This document shows, piece by piece, positions 8,822-18,170 of a DNA stretch of 55,003 nucleotides. The number at the start of each line of letters is the position of its first letter. The stretch's first letter is position 1. The position numbers were made by a program, and so were the translations under genes. The stretch is taken from the NCBI RefSeq assembly GCF_030161475.1, contig NZ_BSUG01000009.1:1-55003 (forward strand), given 5' to 3'. The notes below the pieces were generated by a model. It made no database searches. It was not told the DNA's origin and saw nothing but the letters and a program-made list of their open reading frames with translations. This DNA is from Tetragenococcus halophilus subsp. flandriensis (GTDB lineage Bacteria; Bacillota; Bacilli; Lactobacillales; Enterococcaceae).

Positions 8822-8914
8822 AAAAAAGTGGGAAGGCTCTGAAGTGACCCTCAAAAGTTAGATTCTTATTCTGGCATTTGGGGGTCGCTATACACCATGC
8901 TTCCTGCTTTTTTT
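8822..8914 (+). terminator. Long composite terminator hairpin containing insertion-sequence-like ends
   Basis: An outer stem (AAAAAAGTGGGAAG at 8822-8835 with CTTCCTGCTTTTTT at about 8900-8913) ends in a T run and would stop transcription after the PBP gene. Inside it lies a second inverted pair, GTGACCCTCAAA with TTTGGGGGTCGC, bounded by TG at 8840 and CA at 8894. That inner pair resembles the inverted ends of IS3-family elements with almost nothing between them. Confidence 0.6.
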
Positions 8915-8971
8915 GTTATATTATAAAAACGAGTGCTCTTTAAATTTAGAAATTTTTTTCAACTTGGAATC

Positions 8972-9002
8972 TTTACAGTAAGCAATTATTTTGTGATACA
9001 AT
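8972..9002 (+). promoter_or_regulatory. Possible promoter of the ABC-F gene
   Basis: TTTACA (8972-8977) is followed 17 bp later by GATACA or 19 bp later by TACAAT (8997-9002), just upstream of the GGAGG ribosome site of the ABC-F gene. Confidence 0.4.
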
Positions 9003-9025
9003 AAGATGGATCGGAGGAAGATATC

Positions 9026-10906
9026 GTGAAAGAATTAAAGGTTAGCGATCTTTCAAAAACATATGGGGATAAAGTACTTTTTGATCAAATTTCATTTATT
9101 ATTCATGAACGTGATCGGGTAGGATTGATTGGTGTAAATGGCACCGGAAAAACGAGTTTGTTATCGATTCTAGCTGGTTTGCAAGATGACGATGGCGACC
9201 AGCAACATGTTTTTTATCCCAACGATTATCGCATTAGTTATTTACCACAAGAAACGACATTAGCAGCGGATCAAACGGTGTTAGAAGCTGTATTTCAAGG
9301 GGAAAATGAACAAGTTGCTGTCGTAAAACAATATGAATCAGCTTTACTTGAACTAGAAAATAATAGTCAATCGACGAAGGCACAAAATAGATACGCTGCC
9401 GCCCAAGAGTCGATGAATGAAAAAGATGCCTGGAATACAGATACCAACGCTAAGATCATTTTACAAAAATTAGGGATTTCAACTTTAGATAAAAAAGTAG
9501 GCACGCTATCAGGAGGACAGCAAAAACGGGTAGGACTTGCGCAAGTTTTGATCGATGAACCCGATCTTCTTTTACTTGATGAGCCGACCAACCATTTGGA
9601 TTATGAAGCAATTGAATGGCTGGAAGATTATCTTGCCCATTACAAGGGCGCGCTTTTAATGGTCACCCATGATCGTTACTTTTTGGATCATGTTACTAGT
9701 CGCATTTTTGAACTATCCTTTGGTAAACTTTATGAATATCAAGGCAATTACGAAACTTATGTCATGGAAAAAGCGGAACGGCAAAGAGTAGCTGCTGAAC
9801 AAGAAGAAAAGCGTAAGCAATTATACAAGCAAGAATTGGCTTGGATGCGTAGAGGGCCTCAAGCACGTGGGACGAAACAACAAGCGCGCATTAATCGTTT
9901 TGAAAATTTAAAAGACAATCTTCATCAAGTGCATAATGACGAACAGGTTGAATTGGATTTTGCAACTAAACGTCTAGGTAAAAAAGTATTGGAAATTAAA
10001 GATGGTTCTTATCAAATGGGGCAACAAACGATTTTAGACCACTTTAATTTATTGGTGCAATCAAGGGAACGTTTAGGCATTACAGGTGAAAACGGTGCAG
10101 GGAAATCGACCTTGCTAAATATCTTGGCAGAGCGCCTGCCGCTTGATTCTGGCGAGCTGATTGTTGGTGAAACTGTAAGAATTGCTTATTATACCCAGCA
10201 AAATGAAGAAATGGATGAAGATAAGCGTATGATCAGTTATCTGCAAGAAGCTGCTGAAGAGGTTACGCAAAGCGATGGAACTACAACAGATGTAGCTGAA
10301 ATGCTGGAGCAGTTTTTATTTCCACGATTTATGCATGGCACTAAAATTGGTAAGTTATCCGGTGGTGAAAGACGTCGTTTATATCTATTAAAATTATTGA
10401 TCGGACAACCCAATGTTTTACTTTTAGATGAGCCGACTAATGATTTAGATATTGATACATTGACGATTTTGGAAGACTATCTGCAAACATTTCCGGGCGC
10501 AGTTATTGCGGTTTCACATGATCGTTATTTCTTAGATAAAGTAGCCGAGAAATTACTTATTTTTAACGGAAATGGTGCTATTGATTCGTATATAGGCTCT
10601 ATTGCCGATTATCGGCAAGAAAAATCAGCTAGTGTCAAACCTTCTAAAACAAAGTCAGTTGGCAAAAAAGCAGAAGAAAAAACACCAACGAAGAAAAAAT
10701 TAACCTATGCAGAGCAAAAGGAGTGGGAAACGATTGAAGATGATATCGATGTTTTAGAAAGCACGATTGCTGGATTAAAAGAAGAAATGAATCAGCAAAG
10801 CGACGATTATACGAAACTGCAAGAATTACAAGAAAATGTCGATCAAAAAGAAGAAGAATTGACCAATAAAATGGAGCGTTGGGAGTACTTGAGTGAGTAT
10901 GCATAA
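9026..10906 (+). CDS. ABC-F family ATPase (Uup/YfmR-like translation factor)
   Basis: A 626-residue soluble protein with two fused ATPase domains and no membrane part. Walker A motifs are GVNGTGKTS (about 37-45) and GENGAGKST (about 355-363); signatures are LSGGQQKRVGLAQ and LSGGERRRLYLL; both Walker B motifs end in LLLDEPTN(H/D)LD. The linker between domains contains the conserved RRGPQARGTKQQARI ribosome-tunnel motif. The C-terminus is a lysine-rich spacer and a coiled coil, typical of Uup/YfmR proteins, which rescue stalled ribosomes or resolve nucleic-acid intermediates rather than transport. Start is GTG 9026 with a GGAGG site. An 18-bp gap to thyA suggests co-transcription. Confidence 0.92.
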   Translation: MKELKVSDLSKTYGDKVLFDQISFIIHERDRVGLIGVNGTGKTSLLSILAGLQDDDGDQQHVFYPNDYRISYLPQETTLAADQTVLEAVFQGENEQVAVVKQYESALLELENNSQSTKAQNRYAAAQESMNEKDAWNTDTNAKIILQKLGISTLDKKVGTLSGGQQKRVGLAQVLIDEPDLLLLDEPTNHLDYEAIEWLEDYLAHYKGALLMVTHDRYFLDHVTSRIFELSFGKLYEYQGNYETYVMEKAERQRVAAEQEEKRKQLYKQELAWMRRGPQARGTKQQARINRFENLKDNLHQVHNDEQVELDFATKRLGKKVLEIKDGSYQMGQQTILDHFNLLVQSRERLGITGENGAGKSTLLNILAERLPLDSGELIVGETVRIAYYTQQNEEMDEDKRMISYLQEAAEEVTQSDGTTTDVAEMLEQFLFPRFMHGTKIGKLSGGERRRLYLLKLLIGQPNVLLLDEPTNDLDIDTLTILEDYLQTFPGAVIAVSHDRYFLDKVAEKLLIFNGNGAIDSYIGSIADYRQEKSASVKPSKTKSVGKKAEEKTPTKKKLTYAEQKEWETIEDDIDVLESTIAGLKEEMNQQSDDYTKLQELQENVDQKEEELTNKMERWEYLSEYA

Positions 10907-10924
10907 ATAAAGGAGGAAAACTGA

Positions 10925-11872
10925 ATGGAGCAAGTTTACTTGGATTTAGGTCGTAAAATTTTAGAAGAAGGAAATCAAAAAGAAGATCGTACAGGTGTGG
11001 GTACCAAAAGTATTTTCGGCTACCAAATGCGTTTTGATTTAAGCAAAGGATTTCCGCTATTGACGACTAAACGAGTGCCTTTTGGTTTAATCAAAAGCGA
11101 ATTATTGTGGTTCTTAAAAGGAGATACGAATATTCGTTTCTTGCTTGAGCATAATAATCACATTTGGGATGAGTGGGCTTTTGCCAATTATGTACAAAGT
11201 GAGGACTATAAGGGGCCAGATATGACTGATTTTGGCCGACGTTCGCTGGTAGATGAAGAATTTAACCAAGCCTATAAAAAAGAACATGACAAGTTTTGTG
11301 AAATGATCTTAAATGACCAAGAATTTGCAGAGAAATACGGCGATTTAGGTAAAGTTTACGGTTATCAGTGGCGTCATTGGGAAACGAATGATGGAAGCTT
11401 TATTGACCAAATTAAGAATGTAATTGAATTGATTAAAACAAATCCTGATTCACGACGCATGATTGTTACGGCTTGGAATCCTGAAGATGTGCCAAGTATG
11501 GCTTTGCCGCCATGTCATACTATGTTTCAGTTTTATGTGAATAATAACAAATTGAGCTGTCAGTTGTATCAGCGTAGCGGGGATGTTTTTTTAGGCGTAC
11601 CTTTTAATATTGCAAGCTATGCCTTGTTAACCCATCTAATTGCGCATGAAACAGGATTAGAAGTAGGGGAATTTGTTCATACTTTAGGCGATGCACACTT
11701 GTATAATAATCATTTTGAACAAATGAAAAAGCAATTGTCTCGTGATATTAAAACAGCACCAAGTTTGCTATTAAATCAGGAAAAAAATTCGATCTTTGAT
11801 TTTGATATGGATGATATCCAAGTAGAAGGGTATGCGCCACATCCTGGCATCAAAGCACCAATCGCAGTGTAA
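10925..11872 (+). CDS. thyA: Thymidylate synthase
   Basis: A 315-residue enzyme making dTMP from dUMP and methylenetetrahydrofolate. Catalytic Cys197 lies in [15 protein letters not shown], followed by the dUMP-binding [23 protein letters not shown]. The N-terminal [20 protein letters not shown] and [25 protein letters not shown] are standard ThyA. The segment about 90-140 is the longer insertion usual in lactobacillales and Staphylococcus, which explains 315 rather than 264 residues. An AAGGAGG site precedes the ATG. folA follows after 16 bp; ThyA oxidises the folate to dihydrofolate and FolA re-reduces it, so the two form a metabolic operon. Confidence 0.97.
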   Translation: MEQVYLDLGRKILEEGNQKEDRTGVGTKSIFGYQMRFDLSKGFPLLTTKRVPFGLIKSELLWFLKGDTNIRFLLEHNNHIWDEWAFANYVQSEDYKGPDMTDFGRRSLVDEEFNQAYKKEHDKFCEMILNDQEFAEKYGDLGKVYGYQWRHWETNDGSFIDQIKNVIELIKTNPDSRRMIVTAWNPEDVPSMALPPCHTMFQFYVNNNKLSCQLYQRSGDVFLGVPFNIASYALLTHLIAHETGLEVGEFVHTLGDAHLYNNHFEQMKKQLSRDIKTAPSLLLNQEKNSIFDFDMDDIQVEGYAPHPGIKAPIAV

Positions 11873-11888
11873 TAGGAGGTAATGTGAA

Positions 11889-12377
11889 ATGTTAGCAGCT
11901 ATTTGGGCCCAAGATAAGAATGGATTAATTGGAAAAGATAATAAACTTCCTTGGTATATACCTAATGATTTAAAGTTTTTTAAAAATAATACAGTTAATA
12001 ATACCTTAGTTATGGGAAGAAAAACATTTGAAGGTATGGGTGGACGACCTTTACCTGATCGGGAAACGATCATTTTGACCAGAGATCCTAATTACAAAGC
12101 AGAAAATGTAAAAATTTTACATTCGACAGATGAGGTTGTTGAATTAGCCAATCAACAATCTACGCCGGTTTTTGTTGGAGGAGGAACAGAGATCTTTCGG
12201 GAACTTCTTCCACATTTTGATTATTTGTATCGTACTTTTATTGATGAAATTTTTACAGGAGATACTTATATGCCAGAAGTAGACTGGTCTCAATGGAAGC
12301 TAAAAGAGAAAAAAGAGGGTGTTATAGATGAGAAGAATCATTATAAACACCGCTTTGAGATTTATGAGAGAGTATAA
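11889..12377 (+). CDS. folA: Dihydrofolate reductase
   Basis: A 162-residue enzyme reducing dihydrofolate to tetrahydrofolate with NADPH. The N-terminus reads MLAAIWAQDKNGLIGKDNKLPWYIPNDLKFF, with the catalytic acidic residue at Asp27 in YIPNDLKFF. NADPH contacts are MGRKTFEGMGGRPLPDR and VFVGGGTEIFRELL. Length is normal for chromosomal DHFR. A GGAGGT ribosome site (11876-11881) supports ATG 11889. It is the last gene of the thyA-folA pair; this is the trimethoprim target, and nothing marks it as an acquired resistant form. Confidence 0.96.
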   Translation: MLAAIWAQDKNGLIGKDNKLPWYIPNDLKFFKNNTVNNTLVMGRKTFEGMGGRPLPDRETIILTRDPNYKAENVKILHSTDEVVELANQQSTPVFVGGGTEIFRELLPHFDYLYRTFIDEIFTGDTYMPEVDWSQWKLKEKKEGVIDEKNHYKHRFEIYERV

Positions 12378-12428
12378 GTCATTAACATCTGTGTTGAATT
12401 GAATTTTGAGTAAAGAAATAAAGTTCGT

Positions 12429-12884
12429 TTAAATATACACCACTTTGAATACTTCGCAAAGACAGGGAATATCTTCTGAAAATATTTTGTTTGCATCAGT
12501 GTACTCTCGTTTAAAAAAGTCTTCATGTACTTTACGCCAATAGGAAAGTGTACGATCACCTTCGCCTTCGTGATAGGCATGCTCTGCGGATACCAAATTA
12601 AAAGGGACTACTTCTACAACTTCGGTTTGAGTAATACAGGCTGCTTGATGATTTCCATCAAGAATAATATTATATTCTCCAACTTCTGGTATTTTTTCGC
12701 CAGTTTCGTATAAGTCATAAGCTGAAGTTGTGGCTGTTTTGTAACCTTTAATGACTAGCTCAGCTAACTCGTCAGTCATTTGTTTACTATCACCAAAGGC
12801 CCATGCAGAATAGTTTGTTGCGGTAATGTTTTTTTCTTTAACAAACTGTTGCCAGTAATTTTTGATTTCAGTTTGATTTTTCAA
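12429..12884 (-). CDS. ASCH domain-containing protein
   Basis: A 151-residue protein of the ASCH group (a PUA-like fold often suspected of binding RNA). Supporting segments are AWAFGDSKQMTDELAELVIKGYKTATTSA, in which the GxKxxT core GYKTAT is visible, GEYNIILDGNHQAACITQTEVVEVVPF, and the late EGEGDRTLSYWRKVHEDFF, which is characteristic of the COG4405-type subfamily. Some members act as amidohydrolases on acetylated cytidine, but this cannot be assigned from sequence alone. The gene faces folA tail to tail with 51 bp between. Upstream is the terminator of the trhA gene, so it is expressed from its own promoter. Confidence 0.85.
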   Translation of the reverse strand: MKNQTEIKNYWQQFVKEKNITATNYSAWAFGDSKQMTDELAELVIKGYKTATTSAYDLYETGEKIPEVGEYNIILDGNHQAACITQTEVVEVVPFNLVSAEHAYHEGEGDRTLSYWRKVHEDFFKREYTDANKIFSEDIPCLCEVFKVVYI

Positions 12885-12914
12885 AATATCATCCTTTCTT
12901 TGTTAAAAAAATTT

Positions 12915-12949
12915 CCTCAAGCATTAGCTAAAAAAGCTAACACTTGAGG
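12915..12949 (-). terminator. Terminator downstream of the TrhA-like gene (T run also on plus strand)
   Basis: CCTCAAGCATTAGCT and AGCTAACACTTGAGG pair almost fully (15-bp arms, one CA/CA mismatch) around a short A-rich loop. On the minus strand it ends in AAATTTTTTT, suiting the gene at 12965-13618; the plus strand also has a T tract. Confidence 0.8.
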
Positions 12950-12964
12950 TTTTTATTTTATCAT

Positions 12965-13618
12965 TTAAGTAAAAAACAAAACGGAAAAATACATAAAGCC
13001 AGCGCCTAACATAACAAATAAGTGCCAAACGACATGCATAAAACGGACATTTTTCAAACTATAAAAAATAGATCCGATCGTATAAGCTAAGCCACCACTT
13101 GCTAAAAGCAGCGCTCCCCAAATTCCTAATGAATCGATCAAGGGACGAAAGGCAATCACGCAACCCCAGCCCATTAAGACATAAATCAATGTGGAAAGTT
13201 TTGATACCGTTTCTTTTTTATGTAAGGTGCAGGATTTATAAACGATGCCGATAATCGCCAACAACCAAATGATACTACATAATACCCAACCAAAAGTTCC
13301 GCCAATACTTAACAAACAAAAGGGAGTGTAGCTACCAGCAATCAATAAAAATATAGAAGCATGGTCAAACACTTGGAATACTTTTTTTGCTTTAGTGAAA
13401 ATCAAGCTATGAAACAAAGTAGATATTAAAAAAAGCAAAATCAGCATTGAACCATAGATGGCATAAGACACGATATGAATAGAAGATCCTAGACGTGCGC
13501 CATTTACTAACAAAATGACAAGCCCGGCAATACTTAGGCCAAAACCAATACCATGGGTTATCGCGTTAAAAACTTCATTTGTTATTAAGTATTTACTTGT
13601 AAATTTTTTAGCCTCCAC
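12965..13618 (-). CDS. trhA: Hemolysin III / TrhA family membrane protein
   Basis: A 217-residue integral membrane protein of the PAQR superfamily with seven hydrophobic segments. Family motifs are NEVFNAITHGIGFGLSIAGL at the start (with conserved Asn, Glu and His), the SxxxH motif in STLFHSLIFTKAKKVFQVFDHASIFLLIAGSYTPF, and WHLFVMLGAGFMYFSV at the end, which supply the His/Asp/Ser metal-binding set seen in this superfamily. Despite the old hemolysin name, the bacterial proteins are linked to membrane lipid and energy homeostasis. The gene is isolated on the minus strand and divergent from the dehydrogenase at 13850. Confidence 0.92.
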   Translation of the reverse strand: MEAKKFTSKYLITNEVFNAITHGIGFGLSIAGLVILLVNGARLGSSIHIVSYAIYGSMLILLFLISTLFHSLIFTKAKKVFQVFDHASIFLLIAGSYTPFCLLSIGGTFGWVLCSIIWLLAIIGIVYKSCTLHKKETVSKLSTLIYVLMGWGCVIAFRPLIDSLGIWGALLLASGGLAYTIGSIFYSLKNVRFMHVVWHLFVMLGAGFMYFSVLFFT

Positions 13619-13849
13619 TAGCTTCCCTCATTTCAGTGAAAAATGTTCAATCTTTAATTCGACTATACACGGAAACGATTTTTTATTCAAGAAGGTTTGT
13701 AAAAAGTAACGAACGTTTTAATAAATTCTTATGGGTGAAATAATTAAATGAATATTTAGAAAATTATAATTATAATGCGTTTTCAACGTTGACTTCAGTA
13801 AAAATACGTTGTAAACTTACTGCAATTTCAATGAATAAGGAGTGTGGCC

Positions 13850-14917
13850 ATGAATATCAATGATGAAGTTCGTCCCGGAGGAAACCGTTATGTTAGCGGG
13901 ACGGATGTTATAAAAGATTTACCTGAATATTTAGCAGCTTTTAAAAATATCGCCGTAGTTACAGGAGATGTTTCTTATCAAGTTTTTAATGACTATTATC
14001 AAGAAGAACTTTCTTTTCCTGTTTATCGTTATGACGGCAGTGCAAGTTATGAAAACGCCCAAGAAATCGCAGATCAAATCGGTAAAGCAGATGTTATTGT
14101 TGGTATTGGCGGTGGACGTGTCTGTGACACCGCAAAGTTAACAGCTGAAGATTTAAACTGCGATGTTATTTTAGTTCCAACTTTGGTTTCAAATTGCGCG
14201 CCGTTTACGCCAATTACAGCTGTTTATTATCCTAATCGTACCTTTAGATGCATGGGATTTCAAAGTCGTGCGCCCTATCTAACTTTGGTCGATTGGCAAT
14301 TTCTACTAGCAACACCTAGAGAATACTTTGAAGCAGGCATTGGCGATACTCTGGCGAAGTGGTATGAAATTGAGGGGATCACCCGACGTTTAAATGAAGA
14401 GGATAAATCCGCTTATACGCGTTTGGGGATTGCTTGTGCCAAAGAAATTGCAGCAATTTTATTTGAAGATTCACAAAAAGCAATCAACTCTTTAAATCAA
14501 CAGACTATTACACCAGCCTTTGCTCGTGTGGCAGATACAATTGTTGCACTGGCAGGAGAAACTGGCGGCTTTGCGGTAAGTTACGGTCGTTCAGCAGGTG
14601 CGCATGCAGTTCATGATGGACTTTCTTATCTAGAAGAAACGCATAAGGCACTGCATGGTAAAAAAGTGGCTTATGGTATCTTAGTGCAATTAGCTTATAC
14701 CAATGACTTTGATGAAATAAGCAAGATCCTCCCATTTTATGAACAAATTGGCTTACCTAATAAATTAGCGCAAATGAATATTGAGAATGTGACAAAAGAA
14801 AGTCTAGCGCCAGTGATTCAAAAAGCGGCAGCAAAAGACGATACTTTTCCTATGATAGATCCAGAAGTGACGGAAGACCAAGTTTTTGCCGCAATTCAGG
14901 CAGTGGAAGCTTTATAA
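13850..14917 (+). CDS. Iron-containing alcohol dehydrogenase, glycerol dehydrogenase-like
   Basis: A 355-residue NAD(P)-dependent dehydrogenase of the GldA branch. The nucleotide-binding core is DVIVGIGGGRVCDTAKLTA, followed by VPTLVSNCAPFTPITAVYY. Metal ligands are expected at the Asp in GIGDTLAKWYE, the His in SAGAHAVHDGL and the later His in ETHKALHGKKVAYGIL. The start is ATG 13850, not the in-frame GTG 13844, because the AAGGAG site at 13837-13842 leaves only one base before the GTG but seven before the ATG. Homologues act on glycerol, diols or hydroxycarboxylic acids; the substrate is not decidable here. No partner glycerol kinase or DhaKLM genes are nearby. Confidence 0.88.
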   Translation: MNINDEVRPGGNRYVSGTDVIKDLPEYLAAFKNIAVVTGDVSYQVFNDYYQEELSFPVYRYDGSASYENAQEIADQIGKADVIVGIGGGRVCDTAKLTAEDLNCDVILVPTLVSNCAPFTPITAVYYPNRTFRCMGFQSRAPYLTLVDWQFLLATPREYFEAGIGDTLAKWYEIEGITRRLNEEDKSAYTRLGIACAKEIAAILFEDSQKAINSLNQQTITPAFARVADTIVALAGETGGFAVSYGRSAGAHAVHDGLSYLEETHKALHGKKVAYGILVQLAYTNDFDEISKILPFYEQIGLPNKLAQMNIENVTKESLAPVIQKAAAKDDTFPMIDPEVTEDQVFAAIQAVEAL

Positions 14918-15034
14918 TTTTAAGAATTTATTTTTGATGAAAATTCAGGTTCATTCTGTTATACTATTTAAAGAAATGATTTGGCTTTGACCACTAAAAA
15001 AGGTGCAGCTAAAAGAAAGAGTGAACAGAAAATT

Positions 15035-15883
15035 ATGGTAAAACTGAAAATAGTAACGGATTCGTCAGCTACGATGAAGCCAAGTTTAAGGGACCAATAC
15101 GATATCCACATTATCCCTCTTTCTGTTATGATCGACGGAACGGTTTATACTGATGATGAAAATCTTACTGGCGAAAGTTTTATGGAAATGATGGCAAAAG
15201 CCAAAAAGTTACCTAAAACCAGTCAACCGCCTATTGGCGAATTTGTTAATTTATATGATGAATTAGGAAAAGATGGTAGTGAAATTCTATCTATTCATAT
15301 GTCTGAAAAGCTCAGTGGAACGGTTGGAGCTGCAAGGCAGGCAAGTAATATAAGTAAAAGTAAAGTAACGGTTATTGATACAGAGACAACAGATCAATCC
15401 TTAGCTTTTGCGGTGATACGAGCTGCGCAGCTGGCACAAGAAGGAAAGACTTCAGAAGAAATATTGCCTGAAATTCAACAAATGTTAAAAAATACAAAAT
15501 TATATATTGGCGTTTCAACGCTCGAAAATCTTGTTAAAGGTGGGCGTATCAGCCGAGCAAAAGGCCTTTTGTCAAGTATATTGAGTATACGTGTCATTAT
15601 GGAATTTAAAAACGGAGATTTATTTCCTATCGTAAAGGGACGAGGATCTAAAACCTTCAATAAATGGTTTGAACGTTTGAAAAATGAATTGAAAGAAAAT
15701 TCGACGGTAAAAAAAATTGGTATTTCTTATGCTGGTGGCAAAGAACAGTGTGAAAAGTACAAAAATGAATTACAGGAATTATTCCCTCAACTGGAAATTT
15801 ATCTACTGCATACAACACCTATTATTGCGACGCATACGGGAAAAGATGCATTTGCGATTATGTATTATGCGGATCAAGTTTAA
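15035..15883 (+). CDS. DegV family fatty-acid-binding protein
   Basis: A DegV-fold protein of 282 residues from ATG 15035. DegV (FakB-type) proteins carry a fatty acid to the kinase FakA for phosphorylation and use in phospholipid synthesis. Recognisable are KIVTDSSATM at the start, IPLSVMIDGTVYTDDENL, KTSQPPIGEF, HMSEKLSGTVGAARQA, VIDTETTDQSLAFAV, ENLVKGGRIS and the final HTTPIIATHTGKDAFAI. The frame is open upstream to a TTG at 14981, but homologues begin at the chosen Met, and the extra 18 residues are basic and unconserved. A TATACT box near 14960 could serve as -10. No FakA partner is in the window. Confidence 0.88.
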   Translation: MVKLKIVTDSSATMKPSLRDQYDIHIIPLSVMIDGTVYTDDENLTGESFMEMMAKAKKLPKTSQPPIGEFVNLYDELGKDGSEILSIHMSEKLSGTVGAARQASNISKSKVTVIDTETTDQSLAFAVIRAAQLAQEGKTSEEILPEIQQMLKNTKLYIGVSTLENLVKGGRISRAKGLLSSILSIRVIMEFKNGDLFPIVKGRGSKTFNKWFERLKNELKENSTVKKIGISYAGGKEQCEKYKNELQELFPQLEIYLLHTTPIIATHTGKDAFAIMYYADQV

Positions 15884-15896
15884 TAAAATAATGAAA

Positions 15897-15994
15897 GAGG
15901 CTGGGAAAAAAGTCACTTTTCAGTAATGATCATAAAAAAAGTTTTTTGCTTAGAAAGTGATTATTGCTGGAGACATTTGTCCCAGCTTATTTTG
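15897..15994 (+). repeat. GAGGCTGGGA-type long hairpin, terminator-like intergenic repeat
   Basis: GGCTGGGA (15899-15906) pairs with TCCCAGCT (15980-15987), and inside it AGTCACTTT (about 15911-15919) pairs with AAAGTGATT (about 15954-15962), giving a long interrupted stem ending in a T-rich tract. Such GAGGCTGGGA…TCCCAGC hairpins recur downstream of genes in enterococci and staphylococci. It probably terminates the DegV transcript. Confidence 0.7.
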
Positions 15995-16112
15995 ATTTTT
16001 TAAATTTTGGTGAACAAATTGAAAATCAGTACGATTTTTTCATTATTTTTGATAAACTGATTGTGTGTAAATTTGCAAGAATAAGCTTAAATCTTAGAAA
16101 GAGGAAAGAGCC

Positions 16113-17003
16113 ATGAAGAATAAAAAATTTTTTATTCCAATCTTTAGCGTGGCGGCTATCGCTTTAATCATTTTTTTGGTCCTTCAGCTAAGTTTTCCTA
16201 AAGCTCAGCCTAAATTAGTCGATAGTGCAAGCGCCAATGATAGTAAGGTCAAAGATCATATTCACTATACAGCTGTGGGTGACTCTCTCACTGAAGGTGT
16301 AGGAGATGCGACACAAAATGGTGGCTTTGTTTCTCTTGTGGCGGATGATTTGCAAGACGATTATGCTTTAAGCAGCGTTGAAGTGGATAATTATGGCGTT
16401 GCAGGTGAACGAAGTGATCAAATTTTAGAACGTATCAAAGAAGATGATAAGACACAAAATGATATTGCTAGCTCTGATCTTATTACAGTGACAGTAGGTG
16501 GCAATGACATTATGAAAGTCATAAAAAGGAATATTTTTGGTCTAAGTGTTGATTCATTTGAAGGTCCGTTAGAAAAATATCAGGATAATCTTTCTGAAAT
16601 ATTAGAAGAAACTCGTTCTCTAAACGCAGATGCGGGCATTTATGTGCTAGGTGTATATAATCCTTTTTATGTTAATTTTCCCGAAATTGAGGATATGCAA
16701 ACAATCATCCAAAATTGGGACGAAGGAACAAAAGAAATTGTTGAAAAAGATGAAAATGCTTATTTTGTCCCTATCAATGAAGTGATTTCGCAAGGAACTG
16801 GTGATGAAGCAGCGCTTAATACGAATAAAAAAAGTTCCTCTTCTGAGGAAGATGATGACCTAAATACGGTGAAAAATAAGGCACTTTATGAGGAAGACAA
16901 TTTCCATCCTAATACGACAGGGTACCAATTAATCACACGTGAAGTGATGAAAAATATTGATACAACCAAAGATATTTGGTTAAAAGAGGAGAACGCATCG
17001 TGA
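16113..17003 (+). CDS. SGNH/GDSL hydrolase (YpmR-like), membrane-anchored
   Basis: A 296-residue extracytoplasmic esterase-like protein. An N-terminal hydrophobic segment (about 6-26) acts as signal or anchor. The SGNH blocks are clear: block I AVGDSLTEGVGD with the nucleophilic Ser, block II around NYGVAGERSDQI (Gly), block III TVTVGGNDIM (Asn) and block V NFHPNTTGYQLI (Asp/His in a FHPN context). A short Ser/Glu/Asp-rich loop (about 239-250) is inserted late. It matches Bacillus YpmR, whose substrate is not established. The stop overlaps the GTG of the next gene, a tight coupling also seen for ypmR-ypmS in Firmicutes. Confidence 0.9.
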   Translation: MKNKKFFIPIFSVAAIALIIFLVLQLSFPKAQPKLVDSASANDSKVKDHIHYTAVGDSLTEGVGDATQNGGFVSLVADDLQDDYALSSVEVDNYGVAGERSDQILERIKEDDKTQNDIASSDLITVTVGGNDIMKVIKRNIFGLSVDSFEGPLEKYQDNLSEILEETRSLNADAGIYVLGVYNPFYVNFPEIEDMQTIIQNWDEGTKEIVEKDENAYFVPINEVISQGTGDEAALNTNKKSSSSEEDDDLNTVKNKALYEEDNFHPNTTGYQLITREVMKNIDTTKDIWLKEENAS

Positions 17004-17644
17004 AAGAGGAAAAACGTAAGCATAGAAAATCAACAGAGGAAAATGAAAGAAAAGCAGTTAATAAATGGAAAGTTTCATTTATTATATTATTAGGAATCAT
17101 CTTAGGATTAGCTGCTTTCTTTTTCTTTCGCGCGACACAGCAAAGAGAAGTGATTCAATACGATACACAACCTATTGTGCAGCGTGAAGGAGAGCCCGTT
17201 CTATCAATCAATAGTAATAAAGAACAGATCAATTCATTGATGGATTTTTATTTGCAAAATTATCAAGCAGACTCTGATGTAGAGTACCATTTTCAATTAG
17301 AGAATCAAGCCATGTTAACAGGTGATTTTGAGGTCTTAGGCGCACCTATTACTTTTTATTTGTATTTTGACCCATATGTTACTGATAATGGAAATGTACA
17401 ACTTAAAGCAGATAGTCTTTCAATCGGTACTTTGGATCTTCCAGTGGGTCAAGTGATGAAAATGATCGAAAAAAGCTTTAAATTTCCAAAATGGATTGAG
17501 TTTGATCCCGATGAAGAAACAGTACTTCTTCGACTTGATCAATTTCGTATGGAAAATGGGTTATTTATAAAAGCAGAGAAAATCAATTTAGTTGATGATG
17601 ACATCCAAGTAAGTCTATACTTACCTCAGGACAAAGAAAAATAG
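17000..17644 (+). CDS. YpmS family (DUF2140) membrane-anchored protein
   Basis: A 214-residue protein with a basic N-terminus, one membrane helix (about 24-45, [16 protein letters not shown]) and an outer domain. Typical features of the YpmS family are [13 protein letters not shown], the region ending [23 protein letters not shown], the block [32 protein letters not shown], and a closing beta strand set. The chosen start is GTG 17000, which gives an AAAGAGGA ribosome site 9 bases upstream and a GTGA overlap with the SGNH gene's stop; an upstream in-frame TTG at 16976 lies inside that gene and lacks such a site. Function is unknown; pairing with the YpmR-like hydrolase suggests they act together at the cell surface. 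Confidence 0.85.
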   Translation: MKEEKRKHRKSTEENERKAVNKWKVSFIILLGIILGLAAFFFFRATQQREVIQYDTQPIVQREGEPVLSINSNKEQINSLMDFYLQNYQADSDVEYHFQLENQAMLTGDFEVLGAPITFYLYFDPYVTDNGNVQLKADSLSIGTLDLPVGQVMKMIEKSFKFPKWIEFDPDEETVLLRLDQFRMENGLFIKAEKINLVDDDIQVSLYLPQDKEK

Positions 17645-17654
17645 GAGTGATTGT

Positions 17655-18170
17655 ATGAAACAAAGAGCAATTTTTGCTGGCGGCTGTTTTTGGTGTATGG
17701 TACATCCTTTTGATGAACAGCCTGGAATTTATTCAGTAGTATCAGGTTACACCGGTGGTCATGTAGAAAATCCAACTTATGAACAAGTTGTTACCAAGAC
17801 AACCGGACACACAGAAGCAGTTGAAATCATTTTTGACCCAGAAATTATTTCTTACAAAGATTTAGTCGAACTTTACTGGCAACAAACAGATCCAACAGAT
17901 GCTTTTGGACAATTCCAAGATCGCGGAGATAATTATCGTCCAGTCATTTATTATTTAAATGAAGAACAAAAAGAAATTGCGGAAAAAAGTCGTCAAGCAC
18001 TAGAAAACAGCGGTCGCTTTAACAAACCGATCGTTACCCAAATTGAACCTGCGCAAACATTTTATCCTGCGGAAATGTATCACCAAGATTTTTATAAGAA
18101 AAATCCCGAAAATTTTGCTAGAAATCATGCAAAACGCGCTGCCTTTATAAAGGAGAATTGGGGCGAATGA
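17655..18170 (+). CDS. msrA: Peptide-methionine (S)-S-oxide reductase
   Basis: A 171-residue repair enzyme reducing the S form of methionine sulfoxide in proteins with thioredoxin. The active-site motif AGGCFWCM places the catalytic Cys at residue 11. Substrate-pocket motifs follow: [30 protein letters not shown] and [12 protein letters not shown], ending with the [10 protein letters not shown] box. It lacks an MsrB fusion. A TAGGAGTG ribosome site precedes the ATG. The TGA stop overlaps the ATG of the next gene by four bases (ATGA), so the two are translationally coupled. Confidence 0.97.
   Translation: MKQRAIFAGGCFWCMVHPFDEQPGIYSVVSGYTGGHVENPTYEQVVTKTTGHTEAVEIIFDPEIISYKDLVELYWQQTDPTDAFGQFQDRGDNYRPVIYYLNEEQKEIAEKSRQALENSGRFNKPIVTQIEPAQTFYPAEMYHQDFYKKNPENFARNHAKRAAFIKENWGE

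Noticed and set aside
13844..13849. GTG start for the iron-containing dehydrogenase
   Set aside because: Only one base separates it from the AAGGAG site; the ATG at 13850 has normal spacing.
16976..16999. Upstream TTG start for the YpmS-like protein
   Set aside because: It lies inside the SGNH hydrolase gene without a ribosome site, whereas GTG 17000 has AAAGAGGA and a GTGA overlap.
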